From assembly GCA_021582655.1 (NCBI GenBank), contig CP091135.1, forward strand, positions 2,297,317-2,361,316: 64,000 bases of DNA, read 5' to 3'. This stretch comes from Nitrosomonas sp. (lineage in GTDB: Bacteria > Pseudomonadota > Gammaproteobacteria > Burkholderiales > Nitrosomonadaceae). Both the position numbers and the translations under genes were made by a program. The notes below the pieces were generated by a model. That model saw only the letters and a program-made list of their open reading frames with translations, searched no databases and was not told where the DNA came from. Below are positions 18,865 through 27,877 of the stretch, piece by piece; the first letter of the stretch is position 1; each line of letters begins with the position of its first letter.

Positions 18865-20556
18865 ATGAATTCAATGCGCATTTTTACGCATTCAGCACTG
18901 CCTCAGACTGAATTAAAAGTGCATCAAGCCAAAATCACCGCACTTAAGTTGATACAAATCGGCTTCTGCTGCTTGGGTATGGCGAGCTTTACACTGCACG
19001 CGCAAGGAACCAACCCGCCGGCGACGCCACCGGCTGCCGCTGCAACAGCACCTTCAACCACGCCGGCCACAGAGCAGGTTGCCGGTTTTGACAAAACCAA
19101 AGTACCGGCAATCACCGCTCCGTCCCGCCCGGGTTTATTTATGCTTCCGCCCACGGGGCCCGGCTATTTCTCATTCTGGGATCTGATGACCGGGAATCAG
19201 CGTGAAAAACCGCCTGTCGCGCCTTATTTGCCGTTTGCGCTGATGACAACACCGGCCTTCGACACCGATTTTCGTTATCTGGATACACCCGGACATGAAG
19301 CAGATATTTTTGATCCGGTCAAACGAATTCACTTGGGCAGCGATTGGTTATTGTCATTCGGTGGAAATTTCTGGTATCGCTATACCCATGAGACCGACAG
19401 CCGCCTGAATTCCGCCGATATCAACAACGACTTCCATTTGTTGCGTACCCGTGTTCATGCGGATTTATGGTATCGCGACAAAGTGCGTCTATTCGCGGAA
19501 ATGCTGGATGCGCGCGCGTTCGGCTCGGAATTGCCACCGTTGGTAACCGATAGAAATCACGCCGACTTACTCAACCTATTTACCGATATCAAGCTCGCCA
19601 ACGTCAATAACGGTCCGGTTTATGTTCGTGTCGGCCGACAAGAATTGCTGTACGGCTCACAGCGCTTGATTTCAACCTTGGACTGGGTTAACACGCGCAG
19701 AACCTTCCAGGGTGTCAAGGCTTTCTGGCGCACGCCTGAGTGGGATGTGGATGCATTCTGGGTGCGTCCGATGATTACCGAGAAAGGCAACGTCGACAAC
19801 TGGGACACCCAACAAAACTTCTTCGGTTTATGGGCCACCAACAAACCCAAGCCCGGTCATTTGATCGATTTGTACTTCTTGAGCCTGGAAAACGACCGCA
19901 ACCTTACCGCGGCCGTATTAAAACAGGGCGGCTTCCTGCAAGTCGATTCGCATACGCATACCATCGGCGGCCGCCTAGCCGGTAATTTCGATAATTTTCT
20001 TTATGAAATCGAAGGTATGTATCAATTCGGCCGCCGGCAAGGGCGCGATGTTTCCGCATTTGCCGCAGCAACCGGGATTGGCTATCGCCTCCCATTACCG
20101 ATGAATCCTCAAGGCTGGATTCGCTATGATTTCGCTTCCGGCGATAACGGTCAATCGGGCAATAACAATACCTTTAACCAATTATTCCCGTTCGGTCACT
20201 ATTACCTGGGCTTTCTGGATCGCATCGGCCGACAAAATATTCATGATTTCAATGCGCAATTCACCATGCATCCGATGCACTGGATTACCTTTATCACCCA
20301 ATATCATCGCTTTTATCTCGCCAATGACCGCGATTCCCTTTATAACGCGGCAGGCTTTGCCACCTATCGGGACCCTACAGGACAATCCGGCAGTCATGTC
20401 GGGGATGAACTCGATTTTCGCTTGAATCTGCACGTCAATCGCCACCAGGACGTACTTCTGGGATACTCAAAATTATGGTCTGGCGATTACCTGCAGCGGC
20501 AAGCTCCCGGTGTCAATCCGGATTTGTTCTATATTCAATACAATATCCGCTTTTAA
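18865..20556 (+). CDS. Alginate-export (AlgE-like) outer membrane beta-barrel protein
   Basis: Predicted outer membrane porin with an alginate-export domain. The 563-residue product has an N-terminal signal region (hydrophobic stretch about 31-46 ending HAQG), a proline/alanine/threonine-rich linker (about 48-70) and then a barrel. Typical features are RIHLGSDWLLSFGGNFWYRY (near 150), the RVGRQELLYGSQRLIS motif near 255 and a final aromatic strand ending YIQYNIRF. No alginate biosynthesis genes are nearby, so the exported substrate is unknown. The ATG is preceded by an AGGAG site. A strong terminator follows. Confidence 0.82.
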   Translation: MNSMRIFTHSALPQTELKVHQAKITALKLIQIGFCCLGMASFTLHAQGTNPPATPPAAAATAPSTTPATEQVAGFDKTKVPAITAPSRPGLFMLPPTGPGYFSFWDLMTGNQREKPPVAPYLPFALMTTPAFDTDFRYLDTPGHEADIFDPVKRIHLGSDWLLSFGGNFWYRYTHETDSRLNSADINNDFHLLRTRVHADLWYRDKVRLFAEMLDARAFGSELPPLVTDRNHADLLNLFTDIKLANVNNGPVYVRVGRQELLYGSQRLISTLDWVNTRRTFQGVKAFWRTPEWDVDAFWVRPMITEKGNVDNWDTQQNFFGLWATNKPKPGHLIDLYFLSLENDRNLTAAVLKQGGFLQVDSHTHTIGGRLAGNFDNFLYEIEGMYQFGRRQGRDVSAFAAATGIGYRLPLPMNPQGWIRYDFASGDNGQSGNNNTFNQLFPFGHYYLGFLDRIGRQNIHDFNAQFTMHPMHWITFITQYHRFYLANDRDSLYNAAGFATYRDPTGQSGSHVGDELDFRLNLHVNRHQDVLLGYSKLWSGDYLQRQAPGVNPDLFYIQYNIRF

Positions 20557-20571
20557 ACACAGTATGATCAA

Positions 20572-20602
20572 AAACACCCCCGCTTCGGCGGAGGTGTTCT
20601 CT
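20572..20602 (+). terminator. Rho-independent terminator after the AlgE-like gene
   Basis: AACACC at 20573-20578 pairs with GGTGTT at 20592-20597, with an inner CCGC/GCGG stem around TTC, followed by a short pyrimidine/T run. It lies about 15 bases after the stop codon. Confidence 0.75.
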
Positions 20603-20631
20603 TATCTGCATACCCTGCCCCTTTCCATCCG

Positions 20632-21051
20632 ATGGATGCCCAAACCAGCTTATTGACTCTGTTTACCAGCAGCTTCCTGGCGGCAACATTGCTCCCCGGC
20701 GGATCCGAAGCGGTTCTGGCGGGTGTGCTGTTGGCATATCCCGATTTACACTGGAAAGCATTAACAGTAGCAACAATCGGTAATACGCTGGGCGGGATGA
20801 GTTCCTATTGGATCGGCCGCTTCCTGCCCGATGAGCAAGCATTGCATGCCAAGCTTGGCAAACATGCGCAAAAACTGGAATGGGTCCGTCGACACGGCTC
20901 ACCAGTCTTATTGTTGTCCTGGACCCCTTTGATCGGCGATATATTATGTGTTGCCGCTGGATGGCTACGCACGAATTGGTTCTGGGCGCTACTTTTTATC
21001 GGATTGGGAAAATTCGTCCGCTATTGGGTCATTGCCGTAGCGATAAACTGA
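20632..21051 (+). CDS. YqaA-type small membrane protein (DedA/SNARE-associated superfamily)
   Basis: A 139-residue inner membrane protein of the YqaA group, related to DedA proteins. Four hydrophobic segments, with the family elements LPGGSEAVLAGVLL (about 20-33), GNTLGGMSSYWIGRF (about 48-62) and LLLSWTPLIGDILCVAAGWLR (about 93-113). DedA relatives are implicated in lipid carrier transport and proton-motive-force homeostasis; nothing here fixes the role. It lies just after the terminator of the previous gene, so it probably has its own promoter. Confidence 0.83.
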   Translation: MDAQTSLLTLFTSSFLAATLLPGGSEAVLAGVLLAYPDLHWKALTVATIGNTLGGMSSYWIGRFLPDEQALHAKLGKHAQKLEWVRRHGSPVLLLSWTPLIGDILCVAAGWLRTNWFWALLFIGLGKFVRYWVIAVAIN

Positions 21052-21272
21052 GTACACCATCAACAAACCGTAAACTCGGATCGGTTAATCTGCATTGTGT
21101 GATCGGGCCATTAACTTGACAACAGCACACGATTTTTTCACCGGAAAACGCAATTGATACATTTTTCGCGCTGATCTGTGTATTATAACTTGCGCCGCAT
21201 ATGGCTTTGTTCTTGATCAAAGTCGTTGTTTCATGGCTCATTTCGATCAATTAAATTAACGCAGGAAAAATC

Positions 21273-21707
21273 ATGGGTGCTATTTTCTTTTATATTTTTA
21301 TTTTCTTCCTTGGTTATTATGGCGCAAATGTGCTGAATATGATAACGGTACGTCCATGGGTTACCAATCGTTACATTGCTGCGCTTTTTCCGGTTTACGG
21401 AATCGCGGTGGCGCACGCGTACATGATTTCCACCAAGCCGCTGCCACCAGGCGGGAATATAACGATAGAATCCGCATTGATCGAGTTTGTGGCTTTACCG
21501 GTGGTGGTGGTGACGATGGGTGCCGTTTATTTCATGTGGAACGGCAAGGAAAACCGGGAAGAGGAAGAAGCTACAGCCGCCCCAGGTGGCAGCAAAACTG
21601 GCAACTCCGGGGAAACCGATGCCGCATCATCGAAATCGCAAACTGACGAAATACAATCCGACAAAGCGGCAACCGCTCATCAGAAAAACGAAGAAACCAG
21701 GCAATAA
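21273..21707 (+). CDS. Small membrane protein with charged C-terminal tail, unknown function
   Basis: No family recognised. The 144-residue protein has three hydrophobic segments (about 3-20, 33-52 and 68-86) and then a hydrophilic tail of about 55 residues rich in Glu, Thr, Ser and Lys with low complexity. An AACGCAGGAAAAATC leader with GCAGGA gives a reasonable ribosome site. A perfect terminator follows immediately, which supports a real single-gene unit. Confidence 0.7.
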   Translation: MGAIFFYIFIFFLGYYGANVLNMITVRPWVTNRYIAALFPVYGIAVAHAYMISTKPLPPGGNITIESALIEFVALPVVVVTMGAVYFMWNGKENREEEEATAAPGGSKTGNSGETDAASSKSQTDEIQSDKAATAHQKNEETRQ

Positions 21708-21717
21708 CAAGGGATAT

Positions 21718-21753
21718 AACGAAAACCCCGTGTAACGGCACGCGGTTTTCGTT
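21718..21753. terminator. Strong bidirectional terminator
   Basis: AACGAAAACC at 21718-21727 pairs with GGTTTTCGTT at 21744-21753, extended by CGTG/CACG around a TAACGG loop. The A-rich left and T-rich right arms let it serve both the rightward membrane protein gene and the leftward thioesterase gene, which converge here. Confidence 0.85.
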
Positions 21754-21768
21754 GTTAATGTTTCGGGA

Positions 21769-22245
21769 TCACGATTCCCGCCCCACCATTACATGTTGTT
21801 TCTGAGCGCTCAGCGTGCCTTGTTCGATGATCGCCAGTGTCAGTCGGGAAATCGCGACGCGCTTGCCGGTGGCCTCCTCAATGATATCGGTTTGCCAAAC
21901 CTGGGTACGGCGCCCGGTATGCAGTGGCGTGCAAATACCGATGACATACCCTTGTGTCACAGCCCGGATATGATTGATATTCAACTCCAAACCAACTGCG
22001 CGGTATTGCTCGGGATCGATGGTCATCCAGCCGGATACGCTGCCCAGTGTTTCCGACAACACGCAACTTGCGCCGCCATGCAGAATTCCGAACGGTTGCG
22101 TGGTGCGCTTATCCACCGGCATACGCGCTTTCAGGAAATCGGAACCGAGTTCGGTGAAACAAATACCGATATGCTCGCCCATATTGGCATTACGTAATCC
22201 TTCCAGATAGTCGACAGTGTAATCTTTAAACCACAGTTTGCTCAT
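21769..22245 (-). CDS. Hotdog-fold thioesterase (PaaI/MenI type)
   Basis: Predicted acyl-CoA or aryl-CoA thioesterase of 158 residues. The family signature is QPFGILHGGASCVLSETLGS (about 50-69), giving the HGG motif and catalytic Glu. The beta-strand pattern of LELNINHIRAVTQGYV and TDIIEEATGKRVAISRLTLAI follows. It stands alone on the minus strand. Substrate unknown; related proteins act in phenylacetate degradation or on 1,4-dihydroxy-2-naphthoyl-CoA. Confidence 0.87.
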   Translation of the reverse strand: MSKLWFKDYTVDYLEGLRNANMGEHIGICFTELGSDFLKARMPVDKRTTQPFGILHGGASCVLSETLGSVSGWMTIDPEQYRAVGLELNINHIRAVTQGYVIGICTPLHTGRRTQVWQTDIIEEATGKRVAISRLTLAIIEQGTLSAQKQHVMVGRES

Positions 22246-22638
22246 GAAGCGTTTCCTTTTTATTCGTTATGTAACGCCTCGAATTATACGGGCAATCAGC
22301 GCCTACTTAGAAACCCGGCACTTTTATCTGTACCGCCAAGAATAATTTCGATTGCAAATGAATCGGTACGAGCATGCGAGAACAGTTTTCCTCAAGCACA
22401 CAAAACCTGCACCAGGCAAATCGACTCATGACCAAAAAGATTAATTTTTAGCACCGAATTCCATTGTTCAAGGTAATACCGGTTATGATACAAAATTTAC
22501 ACTTTGATCCTCACCGAGTAAAAGATCGCTTTGATTGTCATTTGGCCGATTGCATTATGTCCGGCAGTATTGGGGTGAATGCAATCCGCACCGATCAACG
22601 CATCGGGATGATTATTTTGCATCGTACGTGCGACAAAA
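22246..22638. other. Intergenic region before the OprP-like porin
   Basis: 393 bases. A 70-codon frame at 22464-22676 overlaps the porin start and looks accidental. Divergent promoters for the thioesterase and the porin are expected here. TATGAT at 22484 could be a -10, but its nearest -35-like hexamer is only 14 bases away. Nothing else is recognisable. Confidence 0.4.
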
Positions 22639-23943
22639 ATGCAGCGAAATATAAAGAATACGATCTCTGGCGGTAGTTTCTTGCTGCTTGTTTGTGCGGG
22701 TGCGCTTTCATGCCACGCCGCGGATTTCAGCTATAAGAACGGATTCAGAATCAAGGCTGAGAATGGTAATTTTGAACTGGGATTGAACGGCCGCGCGCAC
22801 TTCGATGTGCACTCGCTTTATCCGGATCCAATCAATTCTGCATATCCCGCATTCGGTAGCCAGCTGTTGAGTGCAGGCCACGGAGACGGATTCAATTGGC
22901 GAAGAACCTACGCAACGCTGACGGGAAGGATCTACGGTTTAAATTTCAAATTTGAGGATGACTTTGCAATTAATGCCACCACAGGATTCCCGCATAGCCT
23001 CCGCGAAGCCTGGGTTGCAGCCAAACTGGGAGAAGGGCAGCTGACAATCGGACAGTTCAAGCCATATCGGGGACTGGAAGAAATCACCAGCTCCAATGAA
23101 ATTACTTTTATGGAGCGCCCGTCGACATCGGCCACGGGGATGTATAGCGGACGCCAGTTTCTGACCGGCATCGGATACCGGGCTCTGCTCAAGAATAACT
23201 TGGGTTTCGGTATTTATGCGATGAGTCTTGCGCATTTCGGCTTGCCACTGGAAGGTGTCAGTTATGGTGGACGTACGGTTTGGCTGCCGATTGATCGCGA
23301 AAACCATATTCTGCACCTCGGTCTTTCCATAAGCCGGGATACTGCCAACAAGGATTCGCTGGCTGCGAGAATTGTCGATGTATACGGCGGACGGCAAGGT
23401 GTCGGTCAGTCTCTGGGTGCCGCCGGAGCTGGCTTTGGTGCGCCCGGCAGCAACAGTCAATCGACTTTTGCTGCAGAAGCGGCATACGCCATTGGGTCGT
23501 TGACGCTTCAAAGCGAATATGCGATCGCCTTGCTCGATCGTACACATCAAGCAAACGGGAACAGCAGAGATTCAACGATTCAAGCCTTTTATACGCAGGC
23601 GAGCTGGTTCGTAACCGGTGAAAGCGCGACTTATCGAAAGGATCGCGGTGCTTTCGGGAAACCGCAACCGCAGCATAAGTGGGGCGCGATTGAAATAGCA
23701 GGGCGTTATGATTTTGCTGAAAACTTCACCCAGAATATCATCGAAGATCCCTGTAAAACCGGTACCTCAAAATGCCAGGTCCAAATTATTACCCTGGGCG
23801 TAAACTGGTACCCCTTTCAAAATATGCGTTTTATGCTGAATTATTACCTAACCGAAGCGATGATCGGTCACGCCGGGTTAGGCACGCCGGCACGAACCGA
23901 TCACCTATCGGTGCTGTCTGTACGCACCCAGATCAGTTTCTGA
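22639..23943 (+). CDS. OprP/OprO-type porin
   Basis: Outer membrane beta-barrel of the phosphate-selective porin O/P family, 434 residues. Signal peptide to about residue 28 (SCHAA), then FRIKAENGNFELGLNGRAHF, FNWRRTYATLTGRIYGLNFK and LTIGQFKPYRGLEEITSSNE, typical of the family. ALLDRTHQANG and a final strand ending SVRTQISF follow. No phosphate genes are nearby, so ion specificity is open. A second member of this family lies at 61.5 kb. The sequence just after the stop (AGAAAACACTGATGG) resembles one end of the MITE-like repeat. Confidence 0.87.
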   Translation: MQRNIKNTISGGSFLLLVCAGALSCHAADFSYKNGFRIKAENGNFELGLNGRAHFDVHSLYPDPINSAYPAFGSQLLSAGHGDGFNWRRTYATLTGRIYGLNFKFEDDFAINATTGFPHSLREAWVAAKLGEGQLTIGQFKPYRGLEEITSSNEITFMERPSTSATGMYSGRQFLTGIGYRALLKNNLGFGIYAMSLAHFGLPLEGVSYGGRTVWLPIDRENHILHLGLSISRDTANKDSLAARIVDVYGGRQGVGQSLGAAGAGFGAPGSNSQSTFAAEAAYAIGSLTLQSEYAIALLDRTHQANGNSRDSTIQAFYTQASWFVTGESATYRKDRGAFGKPQPQHKWGAIEIAGRYDFAENFTQNIIEDPCKTGTSKCQVQIITLGVNWYPFQNMRFMLNYYLTEAMIGHAGLGTPARTDHLSVLSVRTQISF

Positions 23944-23996
23944 GAAAACACTGATGGAGGATGAGCGCGATGTGGTAGGTCATGATTCATTCTCTT

Positions 23997-24929
23997 TTAT
24001 GCGATCAATTGGGTAATTAAATCGATAGTTGCCACGCCGGTAGCCGGTAATCCATTTTTCTCCTGGTATTGCTTGATCAAATTCGCCGAAGCTTGGCCGA
24101 AAACACCATCGGCTTTCACATCAAAACCGCGGTCGGATAACCCTAATTGCAACAAGCGCACATCGAGCCCTCTGAACAATGGTGTTTGCACCGAAAGCGC
24201 CCGACTGCCCGGTTGCGGACCATCGTAGCAACCATGAGGCATTGTACTTAACGAAACGGTCGAAATTTCCTGGTTTCTTACCAACAACGGCAGTTCGAGA
24301 TTCCAATGCTGCTGGCTGACAAGCTGTTGGAATGCGTCCATACGGTAAGTCGTGTTACGCAAATCGCTGCGTGCATGCGTTGCCAGCCAATCGCGCCGGG
24401 TGGCCACATAGGCGCTGATCCACTCCCGCTCGCCCAATGCAGCCAGTACGCCGGACTGCTCATTGGTGCGATCGCGCATGGCCTGCCAGGAACCATGCAC
24501 GAAACTGTCATACACCACGGCAACACCGAGTGGCGTAACAATACCCTCTGTTGCCGCGCGGCGTTCGGCGGGTTGCCAGTAGTTGCTGTCGAAAAACGCA
24601 TCCTGAGTATCGCGCATAACCGCATCATCCGCGCTGGCGCGTAAGAGATTATGCAGCTTGGCATCGTGATCCAGCTCAAAGTCCATGGCTTCCACTTGCG
24701 GCATCCAGTGCGCCAGCCGCTTGGCGAAACGTGCACCGGGATTCGCACAATAAAGTTTCAGCAGCTTTGATAAGTTACCGGAACCCAGCGTGGTTTGCGA
24801 ACGACCGAACGTCAAATGTCCGGTATCTCCCGCGAGTAAGGTGATTTGACCGTAATTACCACGCACTTCGCTGGTTTCAAAAATATTGATGATGGCTTCG
24901 GCTGTTTTCTTTTGTGTAGCTGTTAACAT
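23997..24929 (-). CDS. Chitosanase-like (GH46-type) enzyme with peptidoglycan-binding domain
   Basis: Predicted to cut chitosan-like or related aminosugar polymers. The 310-residue protein starts MLTATQKKTAEAI, then FETSEVRGNYGQITLLAGD (catalytic Glu region, about 17-35) and HLTFGRSQTTLGSGNLSKLL, as in family 46 chitosanases. The C-terminal 65 residues form a peptidoglycan-binding type 1 repeat (LLQLGLSDRGFDVKADGVFG). The ATG at 24929 has an excellent GAGGAG ribosome site; a longer frame to 25037 is not needed. No signal peptide is visible with this start, so how it reaches a polymer is unclear. IS debris lies upstream. Confidence 0.78.
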   Translation of the reverse strand: MLTATQKKTAEAIINIFETSEVRGNYGQITLLAGDTGHLTFGRSQTTLGSGNLSKLLKLYCANPGARFAKRLAHWMPQVEAMDFELDHDAKLHNLLRASADDAVMRDTQDAFFDSNYWQPAERRAATEGIVTPLGVAVVYDSFVHGSWQAMRDRTNEQSGVLAALGEREWISAYVATRRDWLATHARSDLRNTTYRMDAFQQLVSQQHWNLELPLLVRNQEISTVSLSTMPHGCYDGPQPGSRALSVQTPLFRGLDVRLLQLGLSDRGFDVKADGVFGQASANLIKQYQEKNGLPATGVATIDLITQLIA

Positions 24930-25029
24930 AATTTTCTCCTCATTTGATCGGCCGCTTTTATCGCGGCGGATACTTGCAAGATGGTTCGCCGATCGCTGGA
25001 ACCCATTGATTTGTGCCAGACGTATCAAC

Positions 25030-25188
25030 TTACCCACGCGCTATCGGATACCCACTGCACGTTTGTATCGAAGTAACGGGGCAGCCGGATTCTTTGGATA
25101 GCTGCTTAGAACATTTGCCCAATCCGACCCATTCCACCATCTGTCGGTGAAATTCCGCAGGGCATGCAGGCTCATAGTTTTGCGCCAT
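25030..25188 (-). pseudogene. IS3-family OrfA N-terminal fragment
   Basis: A 52-codon frame starting MAQNYEPACPAEFHRQMVE behind an AAAGGAG ribosome site. It looks like the first half of an IS3-family OrfA (helix-turn-helix, EFRxQMVELVKxGR...LAxEFxxSxxSIRNW pattern) and ends soon after SIQT, before the leucine zipper. No inverted repeats or OrfB were found beside it. It overlaps the upstream side of the chitosanase leader and may mark a past insertion there. Confidence 0.6.
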
Positions 25189-25634
25189 CTTTCATCTCCT
25201 TTAACCGAAGCATAATGTGTTATCGAAAGGGAGAAAACTCCAGCTCCAATGATGCTGAAATAACCCGCATCAGCACCAGAATTATCGGGCTTACTAGCTT
25301 CTGCGGTAAAACGGGATTGCACTGGCAACGTCGGTCGTATTGTCGGTGTCGCTACCATCGAAACCACATAAGCTAATCGTCATTGTAAATTATTCATTGG
25401 CTGTGTAATCGCTATTAGCCAGCGAACAATGGTAAGAATTTCTCGCTACCCGTCGATCCACCACCGCAACGTACCGCCAGCAACCAATAGGAATAACCGT
25501 TTTGCAGCAAATACGATCCGTCGCGACACGTCCGCATTATTTACCCACCCCCTACATTTGTCCGTACAATCATTGAATAATCTACATAAATCGCGATATA
25601 ATGCGCCCTTTGTGATTTCTGGGAGTGCGCCAAC
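25189..25634. other. Intergenic region upstream of rpmB
   Basis: 446 bases. Besides the rpmB promoter (separate entry) it contains only short low-quality frames on both strands. No repeat of the dispersed family was found here. Confidence 0.4.
25573..25602 (+). promoter_or_regulatory. Sigma-70 type promoter for rpmB-rpmG
   Basis: TTGAAT at 25573-25578 and a perfect TATAAT at 25597-25602 with an 18-base spacer, ending 32 bases before the rpmB ATG. This is the cleanest housekeeping promoter in the window. Confidence 0.75.
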
Positions 25635-25871
25635 ATGGCACGTGTGTGTGAAGTAACCGGCAAGAAGCCGATGTCAGGTCATAACGTTTCTCATGCGAAC
25701 AACAAAACGAAACGGCGTTTTTTACCCAATTTACAGCGCCGCAAATTTTGGGTGGAAAGTGAAAGCCGCTGGATTCGTCTGCGATTATCCAATGCCGCTT
25801 TGCGTACTATCGATAAAAATGGCATCGATTCGGTTTTAACGCAAATGCGTGCGGAAGGAAAACATATTTAA
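25635..25871 (+). CDS. rpmB: 50S ribosomal protein L28
   Basis: The 78-residue protein starts [23 protein letters not shown], the standard L28 N-terminus, and contains [15 protein letters not shown] and the C-terminal [14 protein letters not shown]. Located directly ahead of rpmG as in most proteobacteria and served by the promoter just upstream. Confidence 0.97.
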   Translation: MARVCEVTGKKPMSGHNVSHANNKTKRRFLPNLQRRKFWVESESRWIRLRLSNAALRTIDKNGIDSVLTQMRAEGKHI

Positions 25872-25913
25872 TAATTTATCGAATAGCTTAAAAAGAATGA
25901 AGGAGTCATTGCA

Positions 25914-26069
25914 GTGCGTGAAAAGATAAAATTGGAATCCTCTGCAGGAACGGGTCATTTTTATACGACGACCAAGAATAAAAAAACCAAGCCCGAAAAG
26001 ATCGAGATCATGAAATTTGACCCGGTCGTCAGAAAACATGTCAAGTATAAAGAAACAAAGCTGAAATAA
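25914..26069 (+). CDS. rpmG: 50S ribosomal protein L33 (GTG start)
   Basis: A 51-residue protein read from a GTG codon 5 bases after an AAGGAG-type site: [20 protein letters not shown], then [20 protein letters not shown] and [12 protein letters not shown]. This is the usual short L33, and it lacks the paired cysteines of the zinc-binding form. It follows rpmB by 42 bases and ends before a clear terminator. Confidence 0.95.
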   Translation: MREKIKLESSAGTGHFYTTTKNKKTKPEKIEIMKFDPVVRKHVKYKETKLK

Positions 26070-26100
26070 TCGCTCTGCCGTTATTTCAGAGAATCTCAGT

Positions 26101-26134
26101 AATGCGCAAGGGATTTGATCCCGGGCGCATTTTT
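26101..26134 (+). terminator. Rho-independent terminator of rpmB-rpmG
   Basis: ATGCGC at 26101-26106 pairs with GCGCAT at 26124-26129, with an inner GGGAT/ATCCC stem, followed by TTTTT. It lies about 30 bases after the rpmG stop. Confidence 0.85.
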
Positions 26135-26285
26135 ATATGCACCGCAGCATTCGCATTCCATAGCCTGTCATTCGGTTTCTCGCATCCCGTTTCATTTTTA
26201 TCCCGATGCACCTTTTCGTCATTGATCGTGACCATCGCCGCGCTTTGGATCCGGCCATCGCCAACCTATCAAACTGCATTCGTTA

Positions 26286-26420
26286 AGAGAACACGGATAA
26301 TGCTGCACGAGTGCGTTGCCTCATTGCACGGGTAAGCTCTCTTATCGACAGGTCCGTCCGTCGCTGTATTCCATACGCCTCGCGCCTCATCTCGTGCGCC
26401 AAATTAATCGGCGCCCCCTT
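26286..26420 (-). repeat. MITE-like dispersed repeat, inverted copy
   Basis: Ends read AGAGAACACGGATAATGCTG and CCAAATTAATCGGCGCCCCC. The interior carries the inverted family blocks CGCTGTATTCC and GCGCCTCATCTCG. Fairly diverged. It fills most of the space between the rpmG terminator and the antiporter stop codon. Confidence 0.6.
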
Positions 26421-26441
26421 CATGCCGCGATCCCGGAATAA

Positions 26442-27701
26442 TTACAAGATACGGAATGCGATCACCGTTACGATTGTAGGTGGCAATGCGGCGATCAAAA
26501 GTCCTAATGGATGAATGGTTTGTTCTTCGAACTTGCTGCGTAAAATAGCAAAACCTGCGGGATTCGGTGCATTTGCAATCACTGTCAAACCGCCACCGGT
26601 AACTGCACCGGCAACCAATGCAACTTTGAATTCGTCGGTAAGTCCCTCCACCAGCGAACCCAAATAAGTGAGTGCTGCGTTATCGGTAATCGCGGTAAGT
26701 GCCGCCGCTCCGAAAAATACCGCCGTATCGTCCATATCCATGAGCAACGGCTGCAACCACCATTGTTGCTGTCCGCCGAGCACCACCAATCCTGCCAGGA
26801 AAAATGCAACCAACAAAGCTTCCTTCAGAATCAGCGGATGTTGATATTGCTTATAGGCTGTCGAGAAACCGAGGAAAAAAAGAAAAATACCCATAAAAGC
26901 GGCCGGATGGTGGGCAAAAACCACGATCAACGATAAAAATACCAGATGAATCATGACAATCGAAACCGGCATTCGGATTTCGTGACCGCCTGCGGTTTCC
27001 TGACCCATATGACCCAATTCACGCTTGAACAACAACGTTGCCGCAGCGGCATTAATAAAGACAGCGGTTGCGGCTTTCCAGCCGAATGTCGAAATCATAA
27101 ACCAAAGATCCCAATTCCATTTGCTTGCCACCATTAACACCGGCGGGGCGGCAAACGGGGTAAGTGTGCCGCCGATGGAAATATTGACAAACAACACACC
27201 GACAGTCGCATACTTCAGCTTGGTCGATATATCCTTATTGAATAAAGTATCCCTGAGCATCAGCGCCGCTAAAGTCATTGCCGCCGGTTCGGTAATGAAG
27301 GACCCAAGCAGCGGAACAAAAGCCAATACGAGAAAATACATTGCCATACCGCGGTTGATCGGCATACAGCGAGCGATCCACCTCACTGTCGCAGCGGTAA
27401 AATCCAGTATCGGGCGAGTGCCGGCTATTACCATAATCACGAATACGAACATCGGCTCGGTGAAATCCCGCGAATCCAGATAACTCATCGCCTCTTGCTT
27501 ACCGGCAATGGATAACATAAAAAGTATCAGTATCATGGCCCAAAAACCGAAAACCACCTCCACTTCACCCAACAAATGCCAAATGCCCGCGTGCTTCGGA
27601 TGAATGTGCGCCAGATGCTCGAAATATTTCGTTGAAAACGTGTGAATGACCGCCAGAGCGAACAATGTGGCTGCGATTATTTGTATGGTTGTTGGGTTCA
27701 T
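26442..27701 (-). CDS. Putative Na+/H+ antiporter (PF07399-type)
   Basis: Polytopic inner membrane protein of 419 residues with about 10-12 hydrophobic segments, matching the putative Na+/H+ antiporter family related to the ion-transporter superfamily. Characteristic segments are PLLGSFITEPAAMTLAALML (near 130), SIGGTLTPFAAPPVLMVAS (near 177), TAITDNAALTYLGSLVEG (near 335) and GGGLTVIANAPNPAGFAIL (near 370). It is monocistronic. The cell thus has two unrelated predicted Na+/H+ antiporters in this window (see nhaC at 10.6 kb). Confidence 0.85.
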   Translation of the reverse strand: MNPTTIQIIAATLFALAVIHTFSTKYFEHLAHIHPKHAGIWHLLGEVEVVFGFWAMILILFMLSIAGKQEAMSYLDSRDFTEPMFVFVIMVIAGTRPILDFTAATVRWIARCMPINRGMAMYFLVLAFVPLLGSFITEPAAMTLAALMLRDTLFNKDISTKLKYATVGVLFVNISIGGTLTPFAAPPVLMVASKWNWDLWFMISTFGWKAATAVFINAAAATLLFKRELGHMGQETAGGHEIRMPVSIVMIHLVFLSLIVVFAHHPAAFMGIFLFFLGFSTAYKQYQHPLILKEALLVAFFLAGLVVLGGQQQWWLQPLLMDMDDTAVFFGAAALTAITDNAALTYLGSLVEGLTDEFKVALVAGAVTGGGLTVIANAPNPAGFAILRSKFEEQTIHPLGLLIAALPPTIVTVIAFRIL

Positions 27702-27877
27702 GTCGATTGAGGATAAGAGATGTATTTGAGAGATAATAACATTTTCCGGTTTATTTTCGCTTGGCAGGCTTGCTGAAAAATTATCTGTATTACTGCTGCG
27801 GTATCAACAACAGACTCAGCATGCTTATTTATCCCGCATGAACCGCTTTTGCCCGGTATCGGCTGCTGCACGCTTCT

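Noticed and set aside
22464-22676. 70-codon plus-strand frame before the OprP-like porin
   Set aside because: Overlaps the porin start in another frame, no ribosome site, no recognisable domain.
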